This document shows positions 35,201 to 46,800 of a stretch of 64,000 nt of DNA, piece after piece. A program made the translations under genes and the position numbers. Each line of letters begins with the position of its first letter. Position 1 is the first letter of the stretch. Source of the stretch: Phoronis australis (lineage: Eukaryota; Phoronida; Phoronidae); contig NMRA01000104.1 of the NCBI GenBank assembly GCA_002633005.1, forward strand, positions 556,841 to 620,840. Reading direction: 5' to 3'. The notes below the pieces were generated by a model. The model did no database searches and was not told where the DNA came from. It saw only the letters and a program-made list of their open reading frames with translations.

Positions 35201-38200
35201 ATTTTTTTTTTGTACTCATCGATTGGCAAATAATGGCATTTCAAACATTGCTTGCCTTTGCTTACATGCCTTTTTGGAACTTTTCAAAACATCAGGCCTT
35301 GACCAAAATTGATGTGAACGCAAGCCTCAAAATGAGTTGGTTGAAAAGACCAGAACCAATTTTTGCTGTTTTGGCCTTACCCACTGCCTTGCAACATACT
35401 GCTTGTAAATTAGGTTATAAAATGAATCGGCTGTGCCTTTATGTTTTTCATAAGGATAAGGTCATCAGGGCTGCGCACTGTTTTCCTTTCACATACTTTC
35501 ACGCCCTTACACACAGTCCAGCTAAGACTGAGTGCAAGCAGGCAAGAGGCAATTTGTGCAAAGCTCAGACTACCATCTAACACAGGATTCAAAGTTGGGC
35601 CTCACAAGTGTGAGTTCATTGCCCAAATTGTCATGTTGCACTGACCTCTATGAGTTTTAAATGGTTATTGTCCTTCAGTCTTAAGCCTCTGCTATCCTTT
35701 ATTTTTCAGCCAATGGACCATTCCCTTCTAAAGGGATGTGATGCTATGATCATGTGTTCACTCACACAGACACCTACTACAAACCCTGATTCCATGATTC
35801 GGGATTTCTGCATGCATGCAGGTTTGGTATCTTTCTATTTTCATCATGGTTAAAACAGTTAACCCGTGACTGATTTCTGTAATGAAAAATGAAATCCGTG
35901 TTAATGTTAGTTTGTATTATCATAATAAAAAATTTTAATGTTACAAACCACTCACATGAATTTTCTTATTTAAGTAATTTTAAAGTTGTCATTTATCATC
36001 TAAAATGGTAAACTACCTACTATAATTCATATCTAAGCAAAGTGTGTGACAGTACAGTAACCAACTTTAATTTCAGCCTCGACCCTGCGAGCTGGTGGAA
36101 ATGTTTTAGTTCCGTGTTTGCCCTCCGGTGTTGCCTATGATCTGTTTGAGTGTCTGTCTGTTCATCTGGAGTCATGTGCTCTTAGTCTGGTCCCCATGTA
36201 TTTTCTGTCTCCTGTTGCTGAGAGCAGTCTTGCCTATTCCAACATATATGCAGAGTGGTGAGTTACATTGACTGGTCATCTACTGGTCTGTCAATATTGG
36301 TGCCTCATAGATTTTAGTCAATGTGCTGATGGCTAGCTTGGTTTACGTGCCTTCAGAATCTCCTCACTGCATCACATGTCCTGTTTCAATTGTCCAATGA
36401 GGATGTTGTCCAGTGAAGGGTATTTGAACCAGTAAAAGTTATATGAAGTGGTGTGTATAGTTAATATAACTATTTCCTAGGACATCTGGTTTCACGTAAC
36501 TGAGGTTGTCGAATGTTTTTATTTTAATTTCCCAATCGTAACAAAAAATCTAGGTGTTAAATACTACAAATGGTTATACTGTTGTCTGAATGGGGCTGAG
36601 CTCATTTTTGAGTAAATCTTTTTGTTTTTAATATGAACTTTGCCATTTTTGACCCGCCAATGTAGCATTCTAGTTCTGATTAATGGTGTATAAAAGGGAA
36701 AGAAAAGTAGATTGGATTTGATAATTATTAGTGTTTTGCCAGTTGTACCAGTCCTCATTTATCAGACACCGCGTAGTAATGATTATGATAAAAGAATTAT
36801 GATGTTAGTTACAGTACTTTTTAAACCATGAACATGTCAGTTCTGATCAGACATGCCCATGAACTGAGATGAGAAGGTCTTCAGCATATAACTATAGTCT
36901 AGAAAATTTGGCTTTCTAGCTTTGCCAATTTGATTAGTGGTAATCTTGTTTATGTGTTGTTCATAATAGTCATCCTTGAGAGAACCGAGTTACCTGAATG
37001 TCTCTGTCATTGATTTTTCTTCTATTCTAGGTTATCCAGTACAAAGCAATCCCGTGTCTATTTGCCGGAGCCTCCGTTTCCTCATGCAGAACTTGTAAAG
37101 AATGGCAGATTAAAGGCATATCCACACATCCATGGTAATGAAATTACAATATACTCTTGCAAAAACAGCAGAGAAAGTGTGATTAAGTTAACAAGGTGAT
37201 TAGACAATTGAGACTGTCTTGCACAGTAATTATTATGTATTTACCTTCTCTGTGATTGTAAACTGTATGTATTGGTCTTACGCGTTATGTAGCAAGGGTG
37301 GTGAGATCAATGAAATTGGTAGCGACTGGAATGGAGACAAAACTGGTGTCACCTCAGGAAATGCTCACGTACCACTAAAGAGAACTATCTCTTAGATCTG
37401 TAAGGCATCAATTAGTATGAATTCAGATTTCCCAACTAGGAATTCAAAATTTACAAACACAATTAAAGATGCATTTTCTTCATTGTCTGTTACATGCCAA
37501 AAAAAATTATTTTATTTCCTTGACTGTATTAGTAAGGTGTTAGTAGACGGTTTGTGGTATCTGTGAACTTGTTGCCTTCCTGATGAAGCTCAGTTGTACC
37601 CATTTGTGGTATACACTCATAATTTCCATGCATGCCCATGCCTCCTGTAAGAATATGAATAGAAAAGAACATCGTGGTTGATGAGGAGAGAGGTGATAGA
37701 GTATTTGCGGTAGGAAGACCAGAAATTTCTAAATGATACACTACACACCTGTTATTTCACATTCTGTGTAGGTGAGTTCAGTGCCGAGTTCAAGACTCCA
37801 TGTGTCGTGTTTACGGGCCATCCATCTCTACGCTTTGGAAATGTGGTTCATTTTATTGAGCTCTGGGGCAAGTCAGCGTCCAATACAGTGATATTCCCTG
37901 ATCCAGACTTCCCATACCTTGAAGCACTGGCTCCTTACCAACCCTTGGCTATGAAGGTTAGTGCTGGAACTGAGTGGTGCTCAATGTACATCTAGGCTCA
38001 CTTCAAGTGATTGGCTTAAACTGTGGTATCTGGCATTCACTTATTGGTTTACATGTTGCTGTGAAATGCTGCTGTTGTCATGCCAATAATCAAGCTGAAA
38101 TTAGACTAAAGTTTGGTGTCGGGAAATAGTCTCTGTCGTGAGCGTCAAATATTATAGCATTACTTTCCCAATTAAGTTTATTGAACTGCAACAGGAAAAT

Positions 38201-40246
38201 AGTAATGCTTCTCGCCAATAGCTTTCATTAGAGTGTATGAGTAGTTGATAAAGTTGATTTATAATGAATGATCATTAGGTAATGCTGGGTATAACTTTTT
38301 TACTGAAATTGACTGTGATTGCGTAATGCAGTGATTACGTAATGCAGTAAGTACTATGTATAGGAATGTGCTGCATTTACCTCAAGCAAACCCATGAAGC
38401 TAATAGTATATTTTTGTGACGTACAAAACCATAATATTTATTTGTGCAAGATACCTCTCCCTGCTGTATGCTGTTGTTCCACTTTTCAAAGTTGGGTCCT
38501 TAATAAGTGAATCTTCATGATCCAAGCCATGGACACTTTTTGGTTTAACATTTTTCTCTATTCCGTAAAATTTATGTCTAGCTTGATGAGAATGGGAATT
38601 CTATGGTAAAAAATGTTTGCCTAGCACTGAAGCTGTTAAGTAATTGTTTAAAAAGCTAATTAAACTATCTCTCTTTGCTCGTTTTTTGTCAGTGTTACCT
38701 CTTTGCTATCACCATGTTGCAGGTCACACACTGCCCCATAGACACAAGTCTCAGTTTTGCTCAAGCCAATAAACTCATTAGAGACTTGAAGCCCTGCCAT
38801 CTTGTGGTCAGTGAACAATACATCAGTCCACCCGTCCTTCATCCCAGCCGCTCTGATCTTGTCATTGACTGTGTAAGTAGAACACCGCCACCTTGAATTT
38901 TTCAAAAAGGTTTCACTGCCGTGACCAGCAGCCATTTTGAGGCAAATCACCTGATGAGAATTTTGTGACTTATTGAGAATTGTTTAAAAGAATTGCTTTA
39001 ATGTAAGCTCACTACTATTAAGTTGCGTTTTTCAATCCATTATAATATATTACCTTTTTGTAAGTGTAAAAGACAGAACGAAGCTAATGTTGATGTTCAG
39101 TTGTGTCAAGACCTTATTTAAAGTTGAGAAAGTCAAATTTGTTTGTGAATTCATGATTTTGCTAAGATTATATATTCTGATCCAGGCTTCCAGGTGTTTC
39201 AAATGATTTATTAATTTTAACAATGGGTGTTCAGAATGCAAGCTGGGTCATAGGAAGTGAGGGAAATTCCCCGGGCACACGCCCTTCCCTTTAATAATTT
39301 GCAGGAGGTGGAAAACTTTTGGTGGCAACTGGGAAAAATGCAAAATAGTTGATGTGGGGTGAATATAGTCACAACCTTTAGGAAGCAGACTTTGTCAGAG
39401 TCAAATTGCCTCATGTGCATAGTTTGACTCTTTAACTGTAGGGAGCAATTCATATCTTGACCTCTAATGGCCAGCATAGGAATGGTGAGTATGTATGACC
39501 AGATGCCTGGTGAAATGCAGTCAGGTAACATAGAACAGGTAAGCATGTGAACAGCCGCCTGGTCAAAAACGTGTAGGCAAGCATCACTAAACTTTCTGTA
39601 ATTTTGTAATAAAAGAAATTGATGTACAATATAGTAACCCCATTGAGATTATCTGTGACTTCACCCATCTTGGCTTGTTGCTTGTCAGCCTACAGATGGG
39701 GCAGCATACTCTCTGATTTTTGTTTCAGGAAGGGAAGCCCTGTGTTTATAATAGAAACCAAATCATCAGTCTTCCAGTCAAACGCAAATTTGAGCAGATT
39801 GAAATCGAGCCAGCGGTAAGTAGTATTTTGTTAACCAGTTTTACTTTGCACCATTTGTGTGTCATAAAACTTTCATCACGCTCACTGTTATGTTAATTTA
39901 TTCACATAAATTTATGAAAGAAAACTATCAGCTTTAACAAAGTTGTCATGTCTATCAATTGTTACAGGAAAGGTTTGGCTGCCACTGTGTTTGTGGATAA
40001 GGATCTGGCAAGCTTGAATTATAGTACTGTTTAGCCGTTACTGTGTTGTTTTAGTCAAAATTTTAAGTTGAATCAATTATTTTGGTGCATTGTGGATTAC
40101 TGTCAGAAATCTCTTTTGTTTATTGTCAACTCCAGACATTTTTTTTCCAAATCCACATGAGTCTAGTTCATTGTTAAACACTCCTGCACTCTTGTCTGGC
40201 ATCACACCAATTATCTATATTGTATTTTTATCCTCTTTAAATAAAG

Positions 40247-40284
<38 letters not shown>

Positions 40285-42958
40285 CTACCATGATGCTTCA
40301 AAGAGTTGTTTCAGCCACTATGAAGTCATCGCTATTTCAGTTATTGCTCTGAAAAGAACTTAGATCAGTGTTTGTGATATCTACTGTAGTTGTTTATGCA
40401 CACTGTTGCAATTGATAAAGTACAGGGTACTATGAAACTGGTCGAGTTTCTCATTTTTCATCAAAAACACCCAAGTTGTTTCCTGATTACATTTTGAACC
40501 TGATCAAGTTTTCTCAAAATGTACGTGTTCTGCAATGCTCATTGTTACTGTCAAACATCTTTTCCACCCGGCAGAGATACTCAATGAAAAATACAGACTG
40601 TGGCATTTTCCATAATTATGCACTTGTTCTTTTGATCTGGATATTGATTTCTTTGAATGTTGGGTTTGTAGACTTGCTTTGTGTTGGTTAACCTTTCTGT
40701 TTGAGAATAAACCATTTAACTCTTCCATTCGCAGCTAGCCACATCACTAGTGCCAACAGAGGTTAAGCCCGGTGTGATGGTTTCCATGGTAACAGGCGAG
40801 CTGTCAGTTCGAGATAATCAGCACATTCTCAAGGTGGGTAACTTTTCTGATAATGCTGGTCAGTTGTATGGTGTCTTTAATTTTTAATTAGCTAAGGTTG
40901 CACTGATGCCAATTGTACTTCATGGCTAGAAAACCTGGCACTCAAAACAATTTGCTGATCAATATAATGCTGTAATGTGATCACAATACCTTGCTGATCA
41001 GTGTAATCTTGTAATGTGGTTACATTACTGCGGATCGGTGTAAAATTGTAATGTGGTCACAACACTTTGCCGATAATATTAATGTTGTAATGCGGTTGCA
41101 GCACTTCACTGATAACTGTAATGTGACTGTTGTTTTATGCCTCATTTTGTTGATACAAAAGAGGTTACTGAATATTCCATAATTTTCAAGTTAATAGCAA
41201 AATGTAAAATCACAGTTTTGCTGCTGACGTAATTAATGTTTACCCTTAACCTTTATTGCTAGCCTCTTGCAAGAATTTGAATGTGTTGTTAAAAGTGGAC
41301 TTGCTTTTCTTCACAGCCTTTGTCAAAGAGTGTGTCAGGAAGTCGAAAGCGCAAAGTTGGTCGTCACTACTTGTGGGGAAGTGTAGATGTCCACGAGTTT
41401 GCCAAAGTTCTTGAGCAGGTGAAGCATTGCGTTTCAAAAATGTTGTGTAGTTTTAAGTCTCAACTTTGTTCTGTAATTGTTTCCAATAATATATCCATTC
41501 AGCGTTATGAAGAACGATCATGTAACTGATGTTGAATTGGATTCTACATATATCGAGATATTCTGTTAGAGAGTGTCAATTTTTCTTTGCTGTAGCTGTG
41601 ATCAGTTTTGTGTGTTGACAGATTAAGCTTTGGCTAGTGAAGGTGAATATGATAGAATGAACAGATGCATGCATGCATGCACAATAGATAGGAGAACATC
41701 TCTTGCAATTTTGTTGACAATAATATGGTTATAGCTATTGTTATCTTGAATCATAATACGCCTAAATGACTGGCTTTAAATTGATAAATTTTTCTATTAG
41801 GAGCAATAGGCTCCTGTAACACAGTGGAATTAGACATTTTGTTTCTCGTTATAGCAAGGAATTCAAGACGTGAAGATAGAAACTGGGGTAACAGGAGCTA
41901 TTGTCCATCTTGTAAGTCGGATTCACTCTATTTTTGACTGTCAACTGTTTTTATTAGATATACTGCATATTTGTAGTAACTGTTGAAGAACAATGAACAC
42001 CCTGGGTATCTGTTGCCCATTCCAAGAAATTGACTTAAGTTCATTTTTACTTCTTAAGCCTAAGATTTGTCTCAACTGCCAAACTTTGAAACTTCCACAT
42101 CTGGTGAGTCACATTTAAGGCAAAACTTAAGTCAAAAACTTAATAAAGATCTCTTTCTTGAAATATACTTGAAATGTAATAAGTTTTATTTTAAAATTGA
42201 CTGAAATTTAAGAATTATCTTAGCTAAGTCAGTTTTCTTGGAACGGGCCCCAGTACTCAACACATAACACCCTGGGTATCTGTAGCTGTGGCAACTTCAT
42301 GACAACTTGGAATTTTTCCCACCTAACCAAACACAATCTGAGGTCGCATTGGCGATTTTAAACTTGCTGGAAGTTGTACACCCGTGTGTAGCATTAATAT
42401 CTGTTACCCAGTACTCAACTCAACACACCCAGGGTATCTGTAGCCCAGTACTAAACTCACACCACCCTGGGTATATGTAGCTCAGTACTCAACATACAAC
42501 ACCCTGGGTATCTGTAGTTCAGTACTCAACACACAACACCCTAGGCATACTGTAAAAGTACAGGTGGTTCGATCTGGCAAGTTTACCCCGTTGATGTACT
42601 GAATGTACATTTATCAGACCATCTGAAGCAGATTGAGTTGTTTCAGGAACAAGATGCACCTGTTGCTTTGCTCCTGACAGAGCGCTATGCCTGTGATAAA
42701 ACATTAACTTTTGTTTTGTAAAAGAGCAAACTTCCACTCTGTGTTCTTTCAGATGAATATCTCAATTTCTGTATAACTTAGTCATCTTTTTATATCAAGT
42801 CTTCTCTGCTAAAGTTGTTAATGTTTAATTTGTTTCAGCCCAGTGAAGATACTCTGATTCAAATAGATGAAGGATCTACACACATAATATGTGAAGGGAA
42901 CGAGACCATCAGAGTGAAACTACGCGATGCTTTGGTCGCATGTCTTGCTCAGTTATAA
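26300..42958 (+). CDS. INTS9: Integrator complex subunit 9, complete, 18 coding exons
   Basis: Coding exons: 26300-26308, 29840-29967, 30527-30593, 31877-32079, 32334-32420, 33026-33146, 34567-34656, 35042-35086, 35710-35821, 36077-36257, 37031-37134, 37772-37956, 38723-38872, 39729-39815, 40735-40833, 41317-41418, 41855-41911, 42839-42958. They total 1947 nt, 648 residues (human about 658), with every phase consistent. The protein starts MRL-YCLSG, matching family MKLYCLSG, so the first exon carries just nine coding bases. It has a metallo-beta-lactamase/beta-CASP fold. The zinc-binding HxHxDH motif is replaced by SNCHCMM (about 104-110), as expected for the catalytically inactive INTS9 that pairs with the INTS11 endonuclease. 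[11 protein letters not shown] beta-CASP segment lies at about 396-405, a basic RKRK patch near 566, and the C-terminal domain ends in a TAA. In animals it acts in the nucleus in snRNA 3'-end cleavage and promoter-proximal transcription attenuation. Exon 1 is inferred from similarity and a GTAAGA donor. Confidence 0.95.
26860..27424. mobile_element. Palindromic MITE with about 200-bp inverted arms in INTS9 intron 1, interrupted by the N at 27219
   Basis: The left arm 26860-27060 and right arm 27220-27424 are reverse complements with few differences; the ends read aggcaatgacc and ggtcattgcct. Both sides are flanked by gggagatgat (26850-26859 and 27425-27434), a likely 9-10 bp target-site duplication. 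The N lies at the inner edge of the right arm, where a hairpin would hinder assembly. The 144-residue frame across it is not a gene. A related fragment lies near 51774-51860. Confidence 0.75.
28809..29468. repeat. Inverted repeat pair about 540 bp apart in INTS9 intron 1
   Basis: The stretch near 28812-28870 (with ctcaagattgtgtatg and gtgaacttggaat) reappears as its diverged reverse complement near 29412-29468. The intervening DNA shows no coding potential. It may mark the ends of an old DNA element, but no target-site duplication is evident. Confidence 0.4.
34668..34917. repeat. Minisatellite, 31-bp unit, about eight copies, in INTS9 intron 7
   Basis: The word tgtttaggt and close variants start at 34681, 34712, 34743, 34774, 34805, 34836, 34867 and 34898, a strict 31-bp period. 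Units read roughly tcattgtttaggtcagtc plus a variable atttca-cacaaa part. The array begins a few bases after the exon 7 donor. Confidence 0.9.
40248..40284. repeat. (TTA)n microsatellite in INTS9 intron 14
   Basis: About twelve uninterrupted TTA units follow a short A/T-rich ataaagtt sequence. It may be the tail of a retroposed element, but no body of such an element is recognisable upstream. Confidence 0.9.
40960..41126. repeat. Degenerate tandem repeat of about 39 bp in INTS9 intron 15
   Basis: The word gtaatgtg(g/a) or gtaatgcgg recurs at 40972, 41011, 41048 and 41087, and in shortened form at 41118, with ttgctgat/tcactgat between copies. Copies are diverged, indicating an old array. Confidence 0.65.
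42015..42250. mobile_element. Small TIR element (ends attccaagaaa...tttcttggaac) inserted in a minisatellite, INTS9 intron 17
   Basis: The left end (gcccattccaagaaattgac) and right end (gtcagttttcttggaacggg) are inverted repeats, with further inner pairing (cttaag, gacaaatctta-like segments). Units of the aacaccctgggtatctgt minisatellite occur on both sides, so the element seems to have landed within that array. A related sequence lies at 45926-46020. Confidence 0.6.
42409..42556. repeat. 37-bp minisatellite, four units, in INTS9 intron 17
   Basis: The word cagtact(c/a)aac starts at 42409, 42446, 42483 and 42520, a strict 37-bp period, each followed by accctgggtatctgtag or a variant. Single further units lie at about 41996-42014 and 42252-42288, on either side of the TIR element. 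Confidence 0.85.
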
Positions 42959-43867
42959 ACACAATAGTAAACAATTGTATAAATTGCATGTGATTTTGTT
43001 TAATATCTTTTTAAAGTAAGTATTTACTTTGTATTCTTGATTGTATGATTTGCAAAACCAAAATATAAATAATAGTCCGTCTATCAAGAGTCTTTGTTGC
43101 TCGTTTATCCATTTTGTCGTCCATATTTAATGCAGCTGGCACCACTTGTATAGAGCAATATTCATTCAATGTTAACAAATGCACAGCATGCACAACATTC
43201 TGGCGATAATTTGCGAGCAGCCTATACTGTGCTTGCAACTCATAATTGTGACACAATAATCAGATTTAACGAGTCACCGATGAGGCAGTGTCACCTAGTG
43301 GGATAAGTGTAAGCTTCCTGTACTCAAGGTCGTGGGGTTCCACTGGGACTCAATGCTAGGCCGTTGAATCAGGTCTCTAGCTCCTCAGCTTGGTTCCAAC
43401 TGTATGTTAATAAAGCATAAACATGGATCCAGGTGATCATTGCAATGGGCCCACCTACACCAGACTGCCTTCTATAACTCTGTGCTGCCCTCTGAAGGGG
43501 TGATCTGAGTTTTGTCATCAGTTTATAGTTGCAGCAGTTTACTTTTTTCAAATGCTATACAATGTCAAATGACCGCCCAAGTTTGCCAAAAAATTGTGTA
43601 TTTACAGTTCAGATTGATTTATTTAGATTTTGAAAGCATATAAATCACACAGACACTGTGTATAAAAATAAAAAGACCAAACAAGTACACTGATCAAAAC
43701 ATCTGCTGCTGTTTATGTACAAGTGTTGCAACTCTGCACTTACTGTTCCGTAGCACGTAACTGGCTTTCTAACAAAGCTCGCTCAAGAGGTTTCGATTTT
43801 CCCTGGAAGCCTTTTGTAATGCAGGGCATTTAAAAATAGAAGTATCGATAAAAAATCAAAAACACTG
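42959..43867. other. Convergent intergenic gap between INTS9 and the PH adaptor gene; both 3' UTRs
   Basis: No coding exon is visible. A minus-strand polyadenylation signal AATAAA (tttatt at 43618-43623) lies about 245 bases past the PH adaptor stop. I see no canonical AATAAA directly after the INTS9 stop. Confidence 0.6.
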
Positions 43868-46800
43868 TCATTTTGATTTTGCCTCTCTCAAGTATTTTCT
43901 CAAAAGTTCAATTCCTTTTCCTTCTTCTCCATCAAGAGCAGGAGGCACGAACAGCTCTGACGATGTACAGTTGTTCTCCAAATAGTTTTTCATGTCCTTG
44001 ACAGCTTGTGAGTACTCTATCGGGCCAGGTTGTAACTTAGGCACAGGTTCAGGGCGCAACAGCTGGTCAATGTCATCGTATAATGTAGTTGCATCGTCCT
44101 GCGAGTCTGTGTCACTGCCCACACCACTTTCATCATCTGCTTCACTGTTTCCACACTCTTCTTGATCTTGCTCTCGTAAATGCTTTGGTACAACTAATGT
44201 ATAACCAGGGTTGCGTATGACAGATTTCAGTGGTTTGTGTGATAGGGCATCATAGCCAGTAGACTCTAGTGTATCCTCATCTAGACCTGTCTGCTCTGTG
44301 GTGTCAGTACTAGCCGCAGCCACGGGCTCTTCATAGACACAGCTTTCTACCCCTTCTCCCTCTTGAATTGTATCGTAAATGTCCTGACCTTCAGACATCT
44401 GGTTTGCTTGTGACAGCCCTGTGCTTTTTTCAGAGTATTCAATGTCACTCATCCGAATAGAATCATAAATTCCTTGACATTCTGAAATCATGCTTTCAGT
44501 AGGCAAACCTGTGTTTGGGGATCTGATTGGTTTATTTTCAGGAATAGCTGCATAGCTCCCTTCACTCCCATCTGGTGTACACATAACATAACTCTCCACC
44601 TTAGATTGTTTCCCCTCCTTCACAATCTCTGCTTCATTGTAAAATACATCAGAGTCCTCTTCTGACGTCCTTGTAGCTGGCTTGTCTGATATTACGTCTC
44701 TACATTCCGCATAAGTACCATCGAAGTCCTCTTCTGACGTCCCTGTAGCTGGCTTGTCTGATATTACGTCTCTACATTCCGCATAAGTACCATCGAAGTC
44801 CTCTTCTGACATCCCTGTAGCTGGCTTATTTGATATTACGTCTCTACATTCCGCATAAGTACCATCGAAGTCCTCTTCTGATGTCCCTGTGGCCGCAGGC
44901 TTATGTGATATCTCTTCTCTGCACTCCTCATAAGTATCGTCCGGTACGTCCTCACTGGTAGAAAAACTGGAATACACCACAAAATATGTATCTTTCTTAA
45001 ACAAAATATTCTTGACTATTAAATTTAACTTAAATTGTCAATTTGTATGGAACTGGTGAATCACTTGACATATGTTTATTGCTCTCTAATCTCAATTAAA
45101 TGAATACAAGGGATTTTTGTAAAATTTTTTGGATGGCAATATGAGATTGCCACTAGTTGTTTCAGAGAGTTAGAAACTTTATAATTATACATGAAATAAC
45201 ATACAAAACTGGTAAAAGCAACAGTGTTCATCTTGACCCTCTGAAGTAATCTTGGGTGTTTGGAAAATTTTTCCGTGTCCCAAAAATAAGCTAATCTTCG
45301 CTGAAAATTCACCAAAAGTGACCAAAATGGAAGAGAACAAAAATATAAACTTAAACCTCCCATAAACTTGCATTCTATTAAGAGTTATGTAAGTTTTTTG
45401 ATTTAATCAACTTGCCGTAACCTATAAAAAATAGTTTCAACTTGTTCCTTGCTTACAGTGGAAGTAATTTCTGACTTTGAAAGAACCATTCAGTTATTGA
45501 TAGAGGCTAGGGTGGGTGAATAAAGAGTCTCGTATGATCAGGCTTGAGTAGTGCTTGGCCTGCTATAGTTCCCAAGCCCATAAATCTGTTATTACTTGGA
45601 ACAAGGTCATACCAGTTTTATAAAGCAATGTGATCTAACGCAAGACGAGCGTTTATAGAAACTTAAAGGTAATTTTCAACCTTTCTGATATCATCAAATA
45701 ATTTTTAAGAGTCCATTTCTAACACATGAAAGTATAATATTTTCTTAATCTGGTTTGAATGAAAAATAGTTTTGTCTTGAAATATTGCACAATCATTAAT
45801 AATCGTGATTGCTATTTTTGTGAAATTTGTCATTTTAGTACTAAATAGGAATCTCTAAAAAGTAATGAAGCAGTGGGCAAGTGTCTATTCAAACATTTTT
45901 TTTTCAATACACTGGAAACCATGGACCTGTTCCAAGAAAACTTAGTTAAGACAAATCTTAAATTTCAGACAATTTTAAGATAAAACTTAAATATGTCTGA
46001 AATCCATTTCTTGAAAAAGATTTTATGTTTGACAGATATACACACGCACACGCACACGCACACACACATATAATCCATCAAAGTCCATTTCAATACAAGT
46101 CATTCATTGTTGGAGGTCGCTATTTCCATCGTTAACACAAAAATCAAAAATGTGAGAAACAGGTCCTCCGACTAGATCAAATAATAAATGTGCCGAAGTT
46201 CATCTGAATCGACTCATCCATACCAAAGAGCAATTGCTGGTAAAAACTGCTAATGGTCAGTAAAATTTGTCACACTGAAATCAATTTGAGTCATTCCACG
46301 CAACTTTAAGTATGGTAAGTAAATGATGCCTCTAAAGGCTGAAATTTGAGGAGTAGCAACAAAAAACAAAAATAGAATTTGACATGTATATTGCATTTCT
46401 GAAAACATCCTCAATGATTGACAATTACGTGGAGCTGTATATTTAGAGAAATCTGATGGTTCTAAACACATTGAAGCAAACGAGAACTCACAAGGACCTC
46501 TGGGACAGTAAGGAGCTTTTCCTCCTCTGGAACTGCATGGCCTGTTGCAGGAGTTCAATCCATGAGTTGCAGTCCTCCGCCGAAGCAGCAGACTAAAAAT
46601 TGAGTGAAATACGTGGTCACTGATAGTGTGATTATACGGCACGACCAATTAGGCAAGCAGGCATCATCTCATTGTATGTGTAACACTGTGGTAACAGTGA
46701 TCTCCAGTCGATATTAGTACAAATGAGCAAAACATACAAGAATTCCCAATGACTCACACACACATGCACACACGCACATTGAGTTGTTTGCAGCCCAACC

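Noticed and set aside
35191-35580. A 129-residue plus-strand frame
   Set aside because: It lies entirely within INTS9 intron 8 and shows no conserved domain.
44967-45004. An upstream ATG extending the PH adaptor tail exon
   Set aside because: A clear acceptor (ttccag) at 44967-44972 and phase-matched PH exons show that the frame before 44966 is intronic.
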